Of a DNA stretch of 64,000 nucleotides, positions 17,721-25,267 are shown piece after piece. Numbering within the stretch: the stretch's first letter is position 1; every line of letters starts with the position of its first letter. Source of the stretch: Marinactinospora thermotolerans DSM 45154 (GTDB lineage Bacteria; Actinomycetota; Actinomycetes; Streptosporangiales; Streptosporangiaceae); assembly GCF_900167435.1 (NCBI RefSeq), contig NZ_FUWS01000004.1, positions 62,001 to 126,000 of the forward strand. The letters run 5' to 3'. A program made the position numbers and the translations under genes. The notes beneath the pieces were generated by a model that was not told the origin of the DNA, did no database searches, and was given only the letters and a program-made list of their open reading frames with translations.

Positions 17721-18554
17721 TCAGGTTCCGTGCAGATGGAGGAAGAGGTCCACCCACCGGTCAGGGGGGACGAAGGCGACCACCCGGCGGGGGTCCACCC
17801 CCGCCGCGCGGAACGCGGCGTCCAGCCGCCGCCGCGGATGGTCCCGGCGCAACGAGGCGTGCAGGCAGCCGCCGACCCCGCTGAATCCCGTGTCGACGAA
17901 GTGGCGGTAGGCGCCGGCCAGATGGTCGGGGACCAGCGGGACCGGGCGGCGACGCAACCGCAGTACCCCCGCGTCGACGCGGGGGACCGGGAAGAACCTG
18001 TCACGGGGAACGCGGCCCGCCAGGGTCCACTCGAACCAGGGCCAGGTTCGCACCGTCAACCTGCTCCACCTCCCGAACCCGCCGGTGCGCTTGCGGGCGT
18101 ACTCCACCTGGGTGATCAGGGTCGCGCTGGTCAGGGTGGGAGCCCGCAGACACCAGTCGACGATGTCCGAGGTGATCGAGTAGGGGATGTTCGCGACGAC
18201 GGAGAACGGGGCGCGGGGCGTTCTGGAATCCAGGAAGTCCCCGCTGATCACCCGGACGGAGGGGACGGCCCGGTAGCGCTTCGCGAGCCGGGCGGCGAAA
18301 CCGGGGTCGATCTCGTAGCACAGCAGTGTCCCGCAGACCGGCGCGAGGAAGCGGGTCAGCGCGCCATCGCCCGGACCGACCTCGATGACGAGATCGTCAC
18401 GGCCGGGGGCGGCAAGGCGCACCAGCCAACGGGCGACGGAGGGGTCGGTCAGGAAGTTCTGGGAGAGGGCTCGGCGCCGGTTCGCCCGTCTCCCCCGGGA
18501 GGGGACACGGGTGCCGGGGGCGGAGCCTGCGGGGGTGCCACGGTGGTGGGACAT
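17721..18554 (-). CDS. erm: 23S rRNA (adenine-N6) methyltransferase, Erm family
   Basis: A 277-residue Erm-type methyltransferase. Characteristic elements in order are RRRALSQNFLTDPSVARWLV, the SAM motif I EVGPGDGALTRFLA, the acidic CYEIDP, VISGDFLD, the catalytic NIPYSITSDIVDW and the C-terminal RFFPVPRVDAGVLRLRRRP. Dimethylation of A2058 of 23S rRNA gives macrolide-lincosamide-streptogramin B resistance. KsgA is the nearest alternative, but the basic N-terminus with SQNFL and the absence of KsgA-specific C-terminal features favour Erm. ATG 18554 is used; an in-frame ATG at 18665 lies in the untranslated leader. Upstream are a leader ORF and a WblC-type promoter. It faces rox tail-to-tail across a 240-bp gap. 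Confidence 0.88.
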   Translation of the reverse strand: MSHHRGTPAGSAPGTRVPSRGRRANRRRALSQNFLTDPSVARWLVRLAAPGRDDLVIEVGPGDGALTRFLAPVCGTLLCYEIDPGFAARLAKRYRAVPSVRVISGDFLDSRTPRAPFSVVANIPYSITSDIVDWCLRAPTLTSATLITQVEYARKRTGGFGRWSRLTVRTWPWFEWTLAGRVPRDRFFPVPRVDAGVLRLRRRPVPLVPDHLAGAYRHFVDTGFSGVGGCLHASLRRDHPRRRLDAAFRAAGVDPRRVVAFVPPDRWVDLFLHLHGT

Positions 18555-18807
18555 GAGAGGTCCGTTCCTGCCACACGGAGAGGTGGCGGAGGCGGACGGG
18601 GCCGTGGAGCGCGTGCGCCTGGGGCGACGCGGTGATGGGACACGGGCCCGTCCGAGGGCGGTCATGGACTGCGCATGCCGCCCGGTCCCAGGAGTGGGGA
18701 ACAGGACGCCTCAGGGCACGGCGAGGCCGCGCGGCAGGGGACGGGGACCTAGAGCACCCGGCCGGACGGGCTCCCCGAGACGGTGGTCGGGGAGCCGGAC
18801 GGGCGTG
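18555..18807 (-). other. erm leader region between leader ORF and erm start
   Basis: A 250-nt transcribed spacer with no separate gene. GC-rich stretches that can pair are plentiful here, so attenuation of erm by ribosome stalling on the leader ORF is possible, but I cannot fold it by hand with confidence. Confidence 0.45.
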
Positions 18808-18936
18808 TCAGTCGCCGGCGCGTCCTGGTGGAACCGGGACGGCGGACCGGTGACGGGGACGGATCACGAGGTCGGCCCCCCACCGGGAGCCGAAGCCGGT
18901 CACCGCGCAGCAGGCCGCGGCGGAAGAAGCACTCAT
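18808..18936 (-). CDS. Candidate 42-residue leader peptide upstream of erm
   Basis: An ORF starting ATG 18936 encodes MSASSAAACCAVTGFGSRWG and then LVIRPRHRS to a stop at 18808. The -10 box of the promoter ends nine bases before this ATG, so the transcript would be leaderless or nearly so, as for many Streptomyces resistance-gene leader ORFs. Leader peptides that stall under macrolides regulate many erm genes. Here the sequence gives only position and geometry, not proof of stalling. No conserved stalling motif is obvious, although RWG and RPRHR are basic/aromatic stretches. Confidence 0.5.
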   Translation of the reverse strand: MSASSAAACCAVTGFGSRWGADLVIRPRHRSAVPVPPGRAGD

Positions 18937-18945
18937 GGTGGGATC

Positions 18946-18984
18946 ACCCTAGGCCGCCCCCGTGGCGGGGACAACAGGTTTTTT
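18946..18984 (-). promoter_or_regulatory. WblC/WhiB7-type promoter of erm
   Basis: On the minus strand: A6 tract (18984-18979), CCTG, -35 TTGTCC (18974-18969), a 17-bp spacer, -10 TAGGGT (18951-18946), then ATG of the leader ORF nine bases later. An AT-rich block placed a few bases upstream of a TTGnnn -35 box is the known recognition feature of WhiB7/WblC with the principal sigma factor, which switches on intrinsic resistance genes when ribosomes are inhibited. Confidence 0.75.
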
Positions 18985-19077
18985 CCCTGTCCGGATTGGG
19001 GGATTACCTGGTTTGTTTTCCCGAATACCCAGCCGACCCTTGGGTAGCTGCCCCGCCGTTGTGACCGAGGGGGGAAG

Positions 19078-19302
19078 ATGATTCGCAAGCTCCACGAGAT
19101 GGGTGTCACGTCCGAGATGGCCTACACGGCTGGTTTCGGGTCGATCGGGTTGACCGTACTGATCTGGCTGGCCTCCAAGAAGGGCGAGGACGCCGGCATC
19201 GACCGGGCGGACCGCTGGGGGCTGTTCGTCGGAGAGTGGGCTCCGACGTTCTTCGCGCTGGGGGTCGCGCTGAAGTTGGAGGAACAGCGCTTTCTCAGGT
19301 GA
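19078..19302 (+). CDS. Small membrane protein, 74 residues
   Basis: A protein starting MIRKLHEMGVTSEMAYTAGF with a hydrophobic segment around 20-33 (FGSIGLTVLIWLAS) and a second around 50-63 (GLFVGEWAPTFFALGVAL), ending EEQRFLR. ATG 19078 is preceded by GAGGGGGGAAG, a strong ribosome binding site. I recall close relatives as conserved small hypothetical proteins in actinomycetes, with no known function. It is divergent from the erm leader promoter, and the AT-rich block between them could serve both directions. A perfect hairpin follows it. Confidence 0.8.
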   Translation: MIRKLHEMGVTSEMAYTAGFGSIGLTVLIWLASKKGEDAGIDRADRWGLFVGEWAPTFFALGVALKLEEQRFLR

Positions 19303-19330
19303 GGTCGCCCCGCGGCCGATAGGCGCTTCC

Positions 19331-19360
19331 AGAGGTCCCGCGCTCAGGCGCGGGACCTCT
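19331..19360 (+). terminator. Perfect 13-bp stem terminator
   Basis: AGAGGTCCCGCGC (19331-19343), loop TCAG, perfect complement 19348-19360, 29 bp after the small membrane protein stop. There is no U tract, as is usual in high-GC actinobacteria. Confidence 0.75.
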
Positions 19361-19586
19361 GTGCTGGGGGAGGGGCCTGCCCGCTCGCGCCGCGAACCGC
19401 TCGGGGAGGCAGGCGCCGGCGGGAGGCATAGGACGCCCCCGTGTCCCCTGGAGCCGAGGGGCCGGGGAACCGTTCCCGATGGGACGGGACGCGGCGTCGT
19501 CCCGATGCTCGGGCGGATCCTCGGAGTCCTACCCGTGTCCCGTTTCCCGTCCTCACACAGGAGTTATGAATCTACAACGTAAAGGT

Positions 19587-19647
19587 AGTGGTCTCTAAAA
19601 AAACAAAAAGTGAAAAATTAAACAAAATAGGAGGCGGCTACGCCGCC
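19587..19647 (-). terminator. Hairpin plus long T-rich tail (minus strand)
   Basis: GGCGGC-TAC-GCCGCC stem (19633-19647), followed on the minus strand by a roughly 40-nt U-rich tail, 35 bp after the stop of the YdeI-like gene. The tail is unusually long for this genome. Confidence 0.6.
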
Positions 19648-19681
19648 CAGCTCAGAAGACGCTCCGCGACCGGTCAGGGCC

Positions 19682-20263
19682 TCACACGGGCCGGGAGAGG
19701 GGCCGAAGAGGAAGGCGGCGGGCGCGGGCCGAGGCCGCCACGAGGGCGGACAGGCGACGGGCGCTCGTCTCCTCGTCCTCGGCGTCCATCACCCACGACG
19801 TCGCGGCGCGTCGGTAGGGGAGATCCTGAGCGCGGAAGAAGGCCCAAGCCGGGGGGTTGGCCTGGAAGAGCGCCAGATAGCTGTCGCACAGCTCGTCCCC
19901 CGGGCCATGTGGGCAGGGGCCGGCCTGGGCGGACGCGGACGGGCCGAAGGCGGCGTGCCCGGCGGGATGGACGAGCCCTCGCTCGGCAAGCTCGGCCACC
20001 CGGGCCGCGCGTAGTTCCTGGAAACGGTCGCCGGGCGGGCAGGGGGCGAGCCGGACCGCGTGGTGGTGGGCGTCGACGCGCACGCGCGCGGTGTCGACCC
20101 AGCCGAAGCACAGTGCCTGGTCGAGCGTTTCGGCCCAGCTCGGAGCCTGTTCCCCGACGTGGTCGTGGTCGGGGAGACCGACCCACACCTCGGTGGCGCT
20201 CGCGTGGTTGGCCGTCAGCCAGGCGCGGAGTTCGGCGACGGTGGAGAAGAAGGTGGGGCGCAT
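19682..20263 (-). CDS. YdeI/OmpD-associated family protein
   Basis: A 193-residue protein of the YdeI/OmpD-associated (YdhG/YjbR-like) family: STVAELRAWLTANHASATEV near the start, WVGLPDH, then SWAETLDQALCFGWVDTAR, which is the conserved EAVDEALCFGWIDG element. The C-terminal half contains the usual FQANPPAWAFFRAQDLPYRR. Members are cytoplasmic and have been linked to envelope or peptide stress, but no biochemical activity is known. ATG 20263 gives the family N-terminus. It is divergent from the alcohol dehydrogenase gene. The middle (about 110-130) carries a less typical Pro/Gly-rich insertion. Confidence 0.8.
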   Translation of the reverse strand: MRPTFFSTVAELRAWLTANHASATEVWVGLPDHDHVGEQAPSWAETLDQALCFGWVDTARVRVDAHHHAVRLAPCPPGDRFQELRAARVAELAERGLVHPAGHAAFGPSASAQAGPCPHGPGDELCDSYLALFQANPPAWAFFRAQDLPYRRAATSWVMDAEDEETSARRLSALVAASARARRLPLRPLSRPV

Positions 20264-20463
20264 GAGAGCCCTCCGGACGTCGCGGGTCCCGTGTCCTGAA
20301 TCTAGTCGAAGAGGCGGCGGAGGATACCGCGGGAAAAACGCGGCTCGGTAACGACGCCGCAGGTGGGCGTGGGGGGAGGGGCATTTCGTGAGGGTTGTGG
20401 TGGGAAAGTAGCAAAGGATGTTCCCTCGTGGGACGTCCTCACAAAGGAGCGAAAGGAGTTCTC

Positions 20464-21504
20464 ATGCGAGCCGTCCAGTACACCGAGGTAGGTCGTCCCC
20501 CGGTCGTGAACGAGGTCGCGGTCCCCGAGCCGGGGCCGGGACAGATCCTGCTTGAGGTGACCGCCGCGGGGGTCTGCCACTCGGACCTCGCGGTCATGGG
20601 GTGGTCCGCTGACGAGTTCCCCTATCCGTTGCCGTTGACGCTGGGCCACGAGGGAGCCGGCCGTGTCGCCGCGGTGGGGGCGGAGGTGCGTTCCGTTTCC
20701 GTCGGCGATTCCGTGGTGGTGTACGGCCCGTGGGGGTGCGGTGTCTGTCACGCGTGCGCGAAGGGGGCGGAGAACTACTGCCCGCGCGCGGCGGGCATGG
20801 GGATCATGCCGCCGGGGCTGGGCCGGCCCGGTGCCCTGGCCGACTACATGCTGGTGGATTCCGAGCGGCACGTGGTTCCGATCGGTGACCTCGACCCGGT
20901 GCAGACGGTGCCGTTGACCGACGCCGGGTTGACCCCCTACCACGCGATCCGGCGTTCACTGGACAAGATGTACGCGGGCAGCACGGTCGTGGTGATCGGT
21001 GTGGGCGGTCTGGGGCACATCGGCGTGCAGTTGCTGCGGGCGATGAGCGCGGCGACGGTGGTGGCGCTCGACGTCCGGCCGGAGAGCCTGGAGTTGGCGG
21101 AGCGCAGTGGGGCCCACCACGTTTTCAAGTCGGACGCGTCCGCGGTGGACAAGGTCCGTGAGCTCAGCAACGGGGAGGGCGCCTCGGTGGTGCTGGACTT
21201 CGTCGGCGCTCAGGCGACGGTCGACCTGGCGGCGAAGCTGGTGGGCATGGACGGTGACGTGACCGTCGTGGGGATCGGTGGCGGTGTGCTTCCGGTGTCC
21301 TTCGCTTCGGTTCCCTATGGGGTCCGTGCGGGTGTGACCTACTGGGGGACGCGTAGCGAGCTGATCGAGCTGATCGATCTGGCGCGCGCGGGCTCGGTGA
21401 GCGCGCACGTGGAGCGTTACGAGCTGGCGGAGGCCCCGCAGGTGTACGAGCGGCTGCACGAGGGGCGGATCCAGGGGCGCGCGGTGATCGTGCCGCAGCG
21501 GTAG
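20464..21504 (+). CDS. Zinc-dependent alcohol dehydrogenase (MDR superfamily)
   Basis: A 346-residue medium-chain dehydrogenase. Catalytic zinc ligands are in GVCHSDLA (Cys) and LGHEGAG (His-Glu); the structural zinc loop is CGVCHACAKGAENYC; the nucleotide fold is VVVIGVGGLGHIGVQLL followed by LDVRPESLELA, whose Asp favours NAD(H). These features match NAD-dependent alcohol dehydrogenases of the AdhA/ADH_N + ADH_zinc_N type. ATG 20464 follows AAAGGAG with good spacing. It is monocistronic and convergent with the SpoIIE phosphatase gene. Substrate (primary or secondary alcohol, or aldehyde reduction) cannot be fixed. Confidence 0.9.
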   Translation: MRAVQYTEVGRPPVVNEVAVPEPGPGQILLEVTAAGVCHSDLAVMGWSADEFPYPLPLTLGHEGAGRVAAVGAEVRSVSVGDSVVVYGPWGCGVCHACAKGAENYCPRAAGMGIMPPGLGRPGALADYMLVDSERHVVPIGDLDPVQTVPLTDAGLTPYHAIRRSLDKMYAGSTVVVIGVGGLGHIGVQLLRAMSAATVVALDVRPESLELAERSGAHHVFKSDASAVDKVRELSNGEGASVVLDFVGAQATVDLAAKLVGMDGDVTVVGIGGGVLPVSFASVPYGVRAGVTYWGTRSELIELIDLARAGSVSAHVERYELAEAPQVYERLHEGRIQGRAVIVPQR

Positions 21505-21559
21505 GCGATCGACGGTTGTGGACGCCGTCCGGTGGGGGTTCCCGTCGGGCGGCGTTTTC

Positions 21560-22755
21560 TTATGGGTGGGGCATCCATTCGATGAGCAGGATGGTGGCGT
21601 CGTCGCTGAGTTTGCAGTGCTGGTGGTCGAGGATGGCGTGGATGAGGCGGCGGAGTGCTTCGGGGGCGGGGTCGCCGACGGCGGTGGCGCGGATGATGAA
21701 GTCGGTGAAGCGTTCGAGTCCGAAGAGGGCGCCGTTGGCGTCGCGGGCTTCGGTGACGCCGTCGGTGTAGAGCAGGATGCGGTCGCCGGGTTGGAGCCGG
21801 AGTCGCTGGACGCTGCGTTCGAGGGGTGTGTCGAAGAGGCTGGGCAGGCCGAGGGGGGGTTCGGGGGTTCCTTCGAGGGCGTTGTCGATGACGCGCTGGT
21901 CGCGGATGAGCAGGGGTGGGGGTGGCCGCAGTTGGTCCAGTCCAGGGTGCCGGTGGTGAGGTGGAGTTGGAGGAAGATGCCGGTGCAGAACTGGTCGGGG
22001 AGCCAGGTGGAGAGGGCCTGGTCGATGCGGGCGGTGAGTTTGTCGAGGCCGTTTCCGGTGCGGCGGGCGTTGCGGCAGGCGGCCATGGCGACGGAGGTGG
22101 CCAGGCCGGAGGCGAGGTCGTGGCCCATGGAGTCGAGGATGGCCGCGTGCAGGGTGTCGGAGGTGAGGGCGTGGTCGAAGGCGTCGCCTCCGAGGTTGTA
22201 GGCGGGTTCGAGTACGGCGGTGGTGATGACGCGTTCGGTGCCGATGGTGCGGGGTGGGAGGAAGGCGCGCAGCATTTCTGAGGGGAGCCGCATGGGGGCG
22301 GTGCGGGTGTGCTGGGTGTAGGTGTCGCTGTAGGTGCGTTTGGAGGTGATGGTCATGGCGAGGAGGGCGGCGAGGGAGCGGCAGCGGCGCAGGGTGGTGC
22401 TGTCGAGGGTGGTGGTGTGGATGCCGAGGACGCCGAGGCGTTCGGCGCCGTCGATGAGGGGGAGCCAGGCGGTGAGGGTGCCGCTGTCGTTCTCGGTGAT
22501 GCGCAGGGATTGGGCGCGGTAGGCGGCTCCTGCGGGGGAGGTTTCGACGGGGAGGGTGGGGAGTTTCTCGTCGAGGGGGATGAGGTGGTTCTGCTGGAGG
22601 TCGACGAGGTAGGCGGAGGCGTGTTCGAGGCCGATGCTGGCGGCGTAGTCGTCGATGACGCGGGGGACGTCGTTGGGGCCGCAGGTGTGGGTGTGCTCGA
22701 TGAGGCGTTGGAGCAGGTGTTCGCCTGGGCTGATCCGGAGTTCGTCGTCAGTCAT
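21560..22755 (-). pseudogene. SpoIIE-type PP2C serine phosphatase with GAF-like sensor, one frameshift
   Basis: Corrected for one base, this is a 398-residue protein. The N-terminal GAF-like sensor runs to about 150. The PP2C/SpoIIE domain follows: AFLPPRTIGTERVITTAVLE, NLGGDAFDHALT, LDSMGHDLASGLATSVAMAA, LDWTNCGHPHP, then in the second frame LLIRDQRVID, GDRILLYTDGVTEARDANG and SDDATILLIEWMPHP. The frame breaks in the C4 run at 21913-21916 (G on the plus strand); one more C restores NCGHPHPLLIRD exactly, as in all relatives. Both halves are otherwise fully conserved, including the metal-binding Asp residues, so a missing base in the assembly is the likeliest explanation. The role is dephosphorylation of anti-anti-sigma factors in stress signalling. 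Confidence 0.85.
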
Positions 22756-22874
22756 GTGTCCCCCCGTTCACCAGTCTCACATTGGGCGCGGTGTGGCGGG
22801 GGGTGTTGGGTGCCGTGTCGCGGTTCGGGTGTGGGGGGTTGGCCGGGGCCTGTGGTGGGGCCCCGGCGTGGTGG

Positions 22875-23255
22875 TCAGCGTACGAGGAGGTCGAGGAGGC
22901 GGGTGGCTTCGGCCGCGGGATCGGTGGTGAGTCCGGTGTGGATGGGGCCGGGTTGGACGATGGTGCTGCGGGGGGCGGTGAGCCAGCGGAAGCGTCGGCC
23001 GGGGTCGTCGTGGCCGGCGGGGCCGGCGTCGGGGCCTCCGGTGCAGATGAGTTGGGTGGCGCGGAGGGCTCGGTGGACGCCGTCGATGTCGACGTCGGGG
23101 TCGAGGGCGCGGAGTCGGTCGGGGTCGAGGTGGCAGTGTGCTGCGAGGTAGGAGCGTGCTTGGCAGTAGACGATGACGCCGGCGTTGACGAGTTCGCCGC
23201 GTTCGAGGCGGGGGACGACCCGGATGAGGGCGTATTCGAAGACGTCGCGGTTCAT
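22875..23255 (-). CDS. DUF3037 protein
   Basis: A 126-residue protein beginning MNRDVFEYALIRVVPRLERG, then ELVNAGVIVYCQARSYLAAH. This is the DUF3037 signature (YALIRVVPRVERGEFVNVGVIL). Function is unknown; the domain is nearly always adjacent to a HipA-like kinase gene, as here. ATG 23253-23255 overlaps the stop of that kinase gene (ATGA), so the two are translated together and probably act together. Confidence 0.88.
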   Translation of the reverse strand: MNRDVFEYALIRVVPRLERGELVNAGVIVYCQARSYLAAHCHLDPDRLRALDPDVDIDGVHRALRATQLICTGGPDAGPAGHDDPGRRFRWLTAPRSTIVQPGPIHTGLTTDPAAEATRLLDLLVR

Positions 23256-24007
23256 CGGGGCAGCTCCGGCAGCCAGGTGCGGTCGGTGGCTCGGGTGAGC
23301 AGGTGGGTGGTGTAGGCGTCGCGGACGTCGTCGGGTGTGGGGAATCCGGGTTCGTCGTGGAGCCATGGGTCGGGGATGAGGGCGGTGATCTCGCGGAGGA
23401 GGGGTTCGGTGATGCGGGGGGCGAGGTCGTTGTCGGCTGCGGTGAGGTCGGGGTGGGTGTGGATGAGGACGTGGTCGGTGGCGTTGTAGGGGCGGGTGGC
23501 GGCTTTGGCTGCGCCGGGCCAGTTGTGGTGGAAGATCAGGGTCGCGCCGTGGTCGATGAGGTAGGGGCGGCCGTGCCAGACGAGCATGTTGGGGTTGCGC
23601 CAGCTGCGGTCGACGTTGCCGACGAGGGCGTCGAACCACAGGATGCGGCCGGCGAGGCCGGGGTCGATGGGGTAGACGAGGGGGTCGAAGCCGAGGGCGC
23701 CGGGGAGATAGTCCATGCCGAGGTTGAGGCCGCCGCTGGCTTTGAGGAGGTCTTGGACTTCTTCGTCGGGTTCGCCGCGTCCGATGAGGGGGTCGATGTG
23801 GAGGAGGGCGAGGTCGGGGACGGGGAGTCCGAGGCGGCGGGCGAGTTCTCCGGCGACGATCTCGGCGATGAGGGTTTTGCGGCCTTGGCCGGCGCCGATG
23901 AATTTGGCGACGTACATGCCGAGGTTGTCGGCTTCGACCAGGCCGGGGAGTGATCCGCCTTCGCGTAGGGGCGTGACGTATCTGGTGGCGGTTATCTCTT
24001 CGAGCAC
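23252..24007 (-). CDS. HipA-like kinase family protein (HipA_2 type)
   Basis: A 251-residue protein starting at GTG 24007 (VLEEITATRYVTPLREGGSL). Kinase-like features are NLGMYVAKFIGAGQGRKTLI (ATP-binding lysine region), the catalytic loop-like WFDALVGNVDRSWRNPNML (DxxxxN) and the metal-binding YLIDHGATL in place of DFG. These match the stand-alone HipA_2 kinase-like family rather than full toxin HipA, and no HipB antitoxin gene is present. Partner DUF3037 is coupled by a 4-bp overlap. A role in translation or stress control is guessed from the family, not shown. The upstream DNA is a degenerate GNAT gene. Confidence 0.82.
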   Translation of the reverse strand: MLEEITATRYVTPLREGGSLPGLVEADNLGMYVAKFIGAGQGRKTLIAEIVAGELARRLGLPVPDLALLHIDPLIGRGEPDEEVQDLLKASGGLNLGMDYLPGALGFDPLVYPIDPGLAGRILWFDALVGNVDRSWRNPNMLVWHGRPYLIDHGATLIFHHNWPGAAKAATRPYNATDHVLIHTHPDLTAADNDLAPRITEPLLREITALIPDPWLHDEPGFPTPDDVRDAYTTHLLTRATDRTWLPELPR

Positions 24008-24159
24008 GCGCGCCAGCTTAGGGCGTGTTCGGTGGGGTGGGTGACCGTCGCGTCGGGGGTGTTTCGGCTGGCGGGGGCTGGGCGCCTGCGGGGGTGTGGG
24101 TGGTGGGCTCTGTCTCCTTGGGGTGTCCGTGGTCGTCGGTGTGGGTGGCGGGGCGGTGG

Positions 24160-24760
24160 GGTCAGGGGCGGGGGGCGATTCGGTGGTGGCGTAGAGGTGG
24201 CGGGCGGCGTGGTTGTCGCGCTCGACTTGGAGGTGGAGCCGGTGGGTGCCGGTGCGGGTGGTCCAGGCGACGCCGGTGCGGCGGTGGTGAATAGGGCGGT
24301 GCCCGCGGTGGGGCCGTCGATGTCGAGGTGGGCGAAGGCGGTGGGGTGTGGATGCGGGTGAGGACGGGGGTGTCGTCGTGGCCGGTGAGTTGGTGGTGGC
24401 TGTGTGTGGGGGTGGTGGTGTAGCCGCGTTGGGTGAGGTGGGTGTCGAGTTCGGTGTGTTGGTGTGCGGGGGTGAGGTCGCGTTGGGTGTGGAAGGTTTC
24501 GGTGGCGTCGATGTGGTGGGGGCGGTGCTGGGGATGTGGTGGGAGGGCGGAGCCGGGGCGGTTGCGGGTGACGCCGGGGGGTGGCCGTAGGAGCCAGCCG
24601 TGGTGGTGGCGGGTGGTGGGGGTGGGCCAGGCGCGGTTGGCGTGGAGGTCGATGAGGTGGGGGGTGGTGGCTTTCTGGGGGTGAGTGGTGCCCGGGATGG
24701 TGGGGGGTGGTTCGGGGAGGGGTGTGGCTGTTGTGGGTGGTGGGAGTGCCCCTCACCCAT
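24160..24760 (-). pseudogene. Degenerate GNAT acetyltransferase
   Basis: Three frame pieces on the minus strand reassemble into a GNAT protein. Piece 1 reads HLIDLHANRAWPTPTTRHHH then GWLLRPPPGVTRNRPGSALP and FHTQRDLTPAHQHTELDTHL. Piece 2 reads TAFAHLDIDGPTAGTALFTT. Piece 3 reads RLHLQVERDNHAARHLYATT. The first break is one C missing in a C4 run near 24350; the second is near 24290. The acetyl-CoA pyrophosphate loop (R/QxxGxA) expected between pieces 2 and 3 and the C-terminus are missing, so this is a real pseudogene, not only a sequencing slip. The sequence is extremely His/Pro/Thr-rich because codons are almost all C-ended. No start codon with a ribosome binding site was found. Confidence 0.65.
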
Positions 24761-24764
24761 TTGT

Positions 24765-24781
24765 TTAGTTAGCCTATCTAA
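24765..24781. promoter_or_regulatory. MarR operator candidate
   Basis: TTAGTTAG-C-CTATCTAA, inverted arms matching at 7 of 8 positions, 14 bp before the MarR start in an AT-rich patch (TTTAGTTAGCCTATCTAAG). MarR proteins typically bind such 16-20-bp TTAG-type palindromes in their own promoters. Confidence 0.65.
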
Positions 24782-24795
24782 GTTATAGTCGGGGC

Positions 24796-25221
24796 GTGCG
24801 ATCCGATCCCCGTGAACTGGCCGAGGGGTTCTCCCTCGTCCTTCGCGATCTCGTCCTCCTTCTTCGTCAGGTGACGGCGGAACAGCCGGTCTCCGCCCAG
24901 CAGCTGGGAATCCTGGGGTCGTTGGAGGCCGGCCCGCGCAGGGTGACCGAACTGGCCCGCGAGCACGGTGTGCGCGCGCCCACGATGACCGCGCACGTGT
25001 CGCGGTTGGAGGAGGCCGAGGCGGTCTCTCGTGGGGTCGACACCGATGACGCCCGGGTGGTGACGGTGGGGTTGACCTCGCGCGGCCGTGACCTGCTGGC
25101 CGCGGGCAGGGCCGCGCGGACCGCCTTCCTGGCGGAGCGACTGGAGGCGTTGGGGGAGTCGGAGCGTGCCGCGCTGGCGGCGGCGCTGCCGGTGCTGTCC
25201 AGGATCTGCGCCGGCGGTTGA
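24796..25221 (+). CDS. MarR family transcriptional regulator
   Basis: A 141-residue MarR protein: helical N-terminus (ELAEGFSLVLRDLVLLLRQV), winged helix with SAQQLGILGSLEAGPRRVTE and ARE HGVRAPTMTAHVSRLEEA, and the wing VSRGVDTDDARVVTVGLTSR. The GTG start at 24796 lies right after an AT-rich palindrome that is probably its operator. An MFS gene follows 46 bp downstream on the same strand, the classic regulator-pump layout, so it most likely represses itself and the pump until a ligand binds. Confidence 0.9.
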   Translation: MRSDPRELAEGFSLVLRDLVLLLRQVTAEQPVSAQQLGILGSLEAGPRRVTELAREHGVRAPTMTAHVSRLEEAEAVSRGVDTDDARVVTVGLTSRGRDLLAAGRAARTAFLAERLEALGESERAALAAALPVLSRICAGG

Positions 25222-25267
25222 GGCCGGCGGCCGGTCTCGTCTCGTTCGAAGAGGTAGTGCGAAGGTC

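Larger units (their letters stand above)
19303..19681. other. Intergenic region with AT-rich island
   Basis: No gene is supported. It contains the hairpin above, the 14-mer TCTACAACGTAAAG at 19570-19583 that also occurs upstream of the SNF2 gene, and a strikingly A-rich run at 19595-19630 that is quite unlike the surrounding DNA. Read on the minus strand, that run is the T-rich tail of the terminator for the YdeI-like gene. Confidence 0.65.

Noticed and set aside
17721-18554. KsgA (16S dimethyltransferase) instead of Erm
   Set aside because: The basic N-terminus before SQNFL, overall similarity pattern and WblC-type promoter favour Erm; KsgA normally lies in a housekeeping context.
18555-18665. 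Longer Erm protein starting at ATG 18665
   Set aside because: The extra 37 residues are Arg/Pro/Ser-rich and not conserved; ATG 18554 fits the family length. Kept only as a possible leader overlap.
24022-24590. Long plus-strand open frames encoding Gly/Val/Trp-rich products
   Set aside because: They are antisense to C-ended codons of the GNAT remnant and HipA-like gene; products lack any motif.
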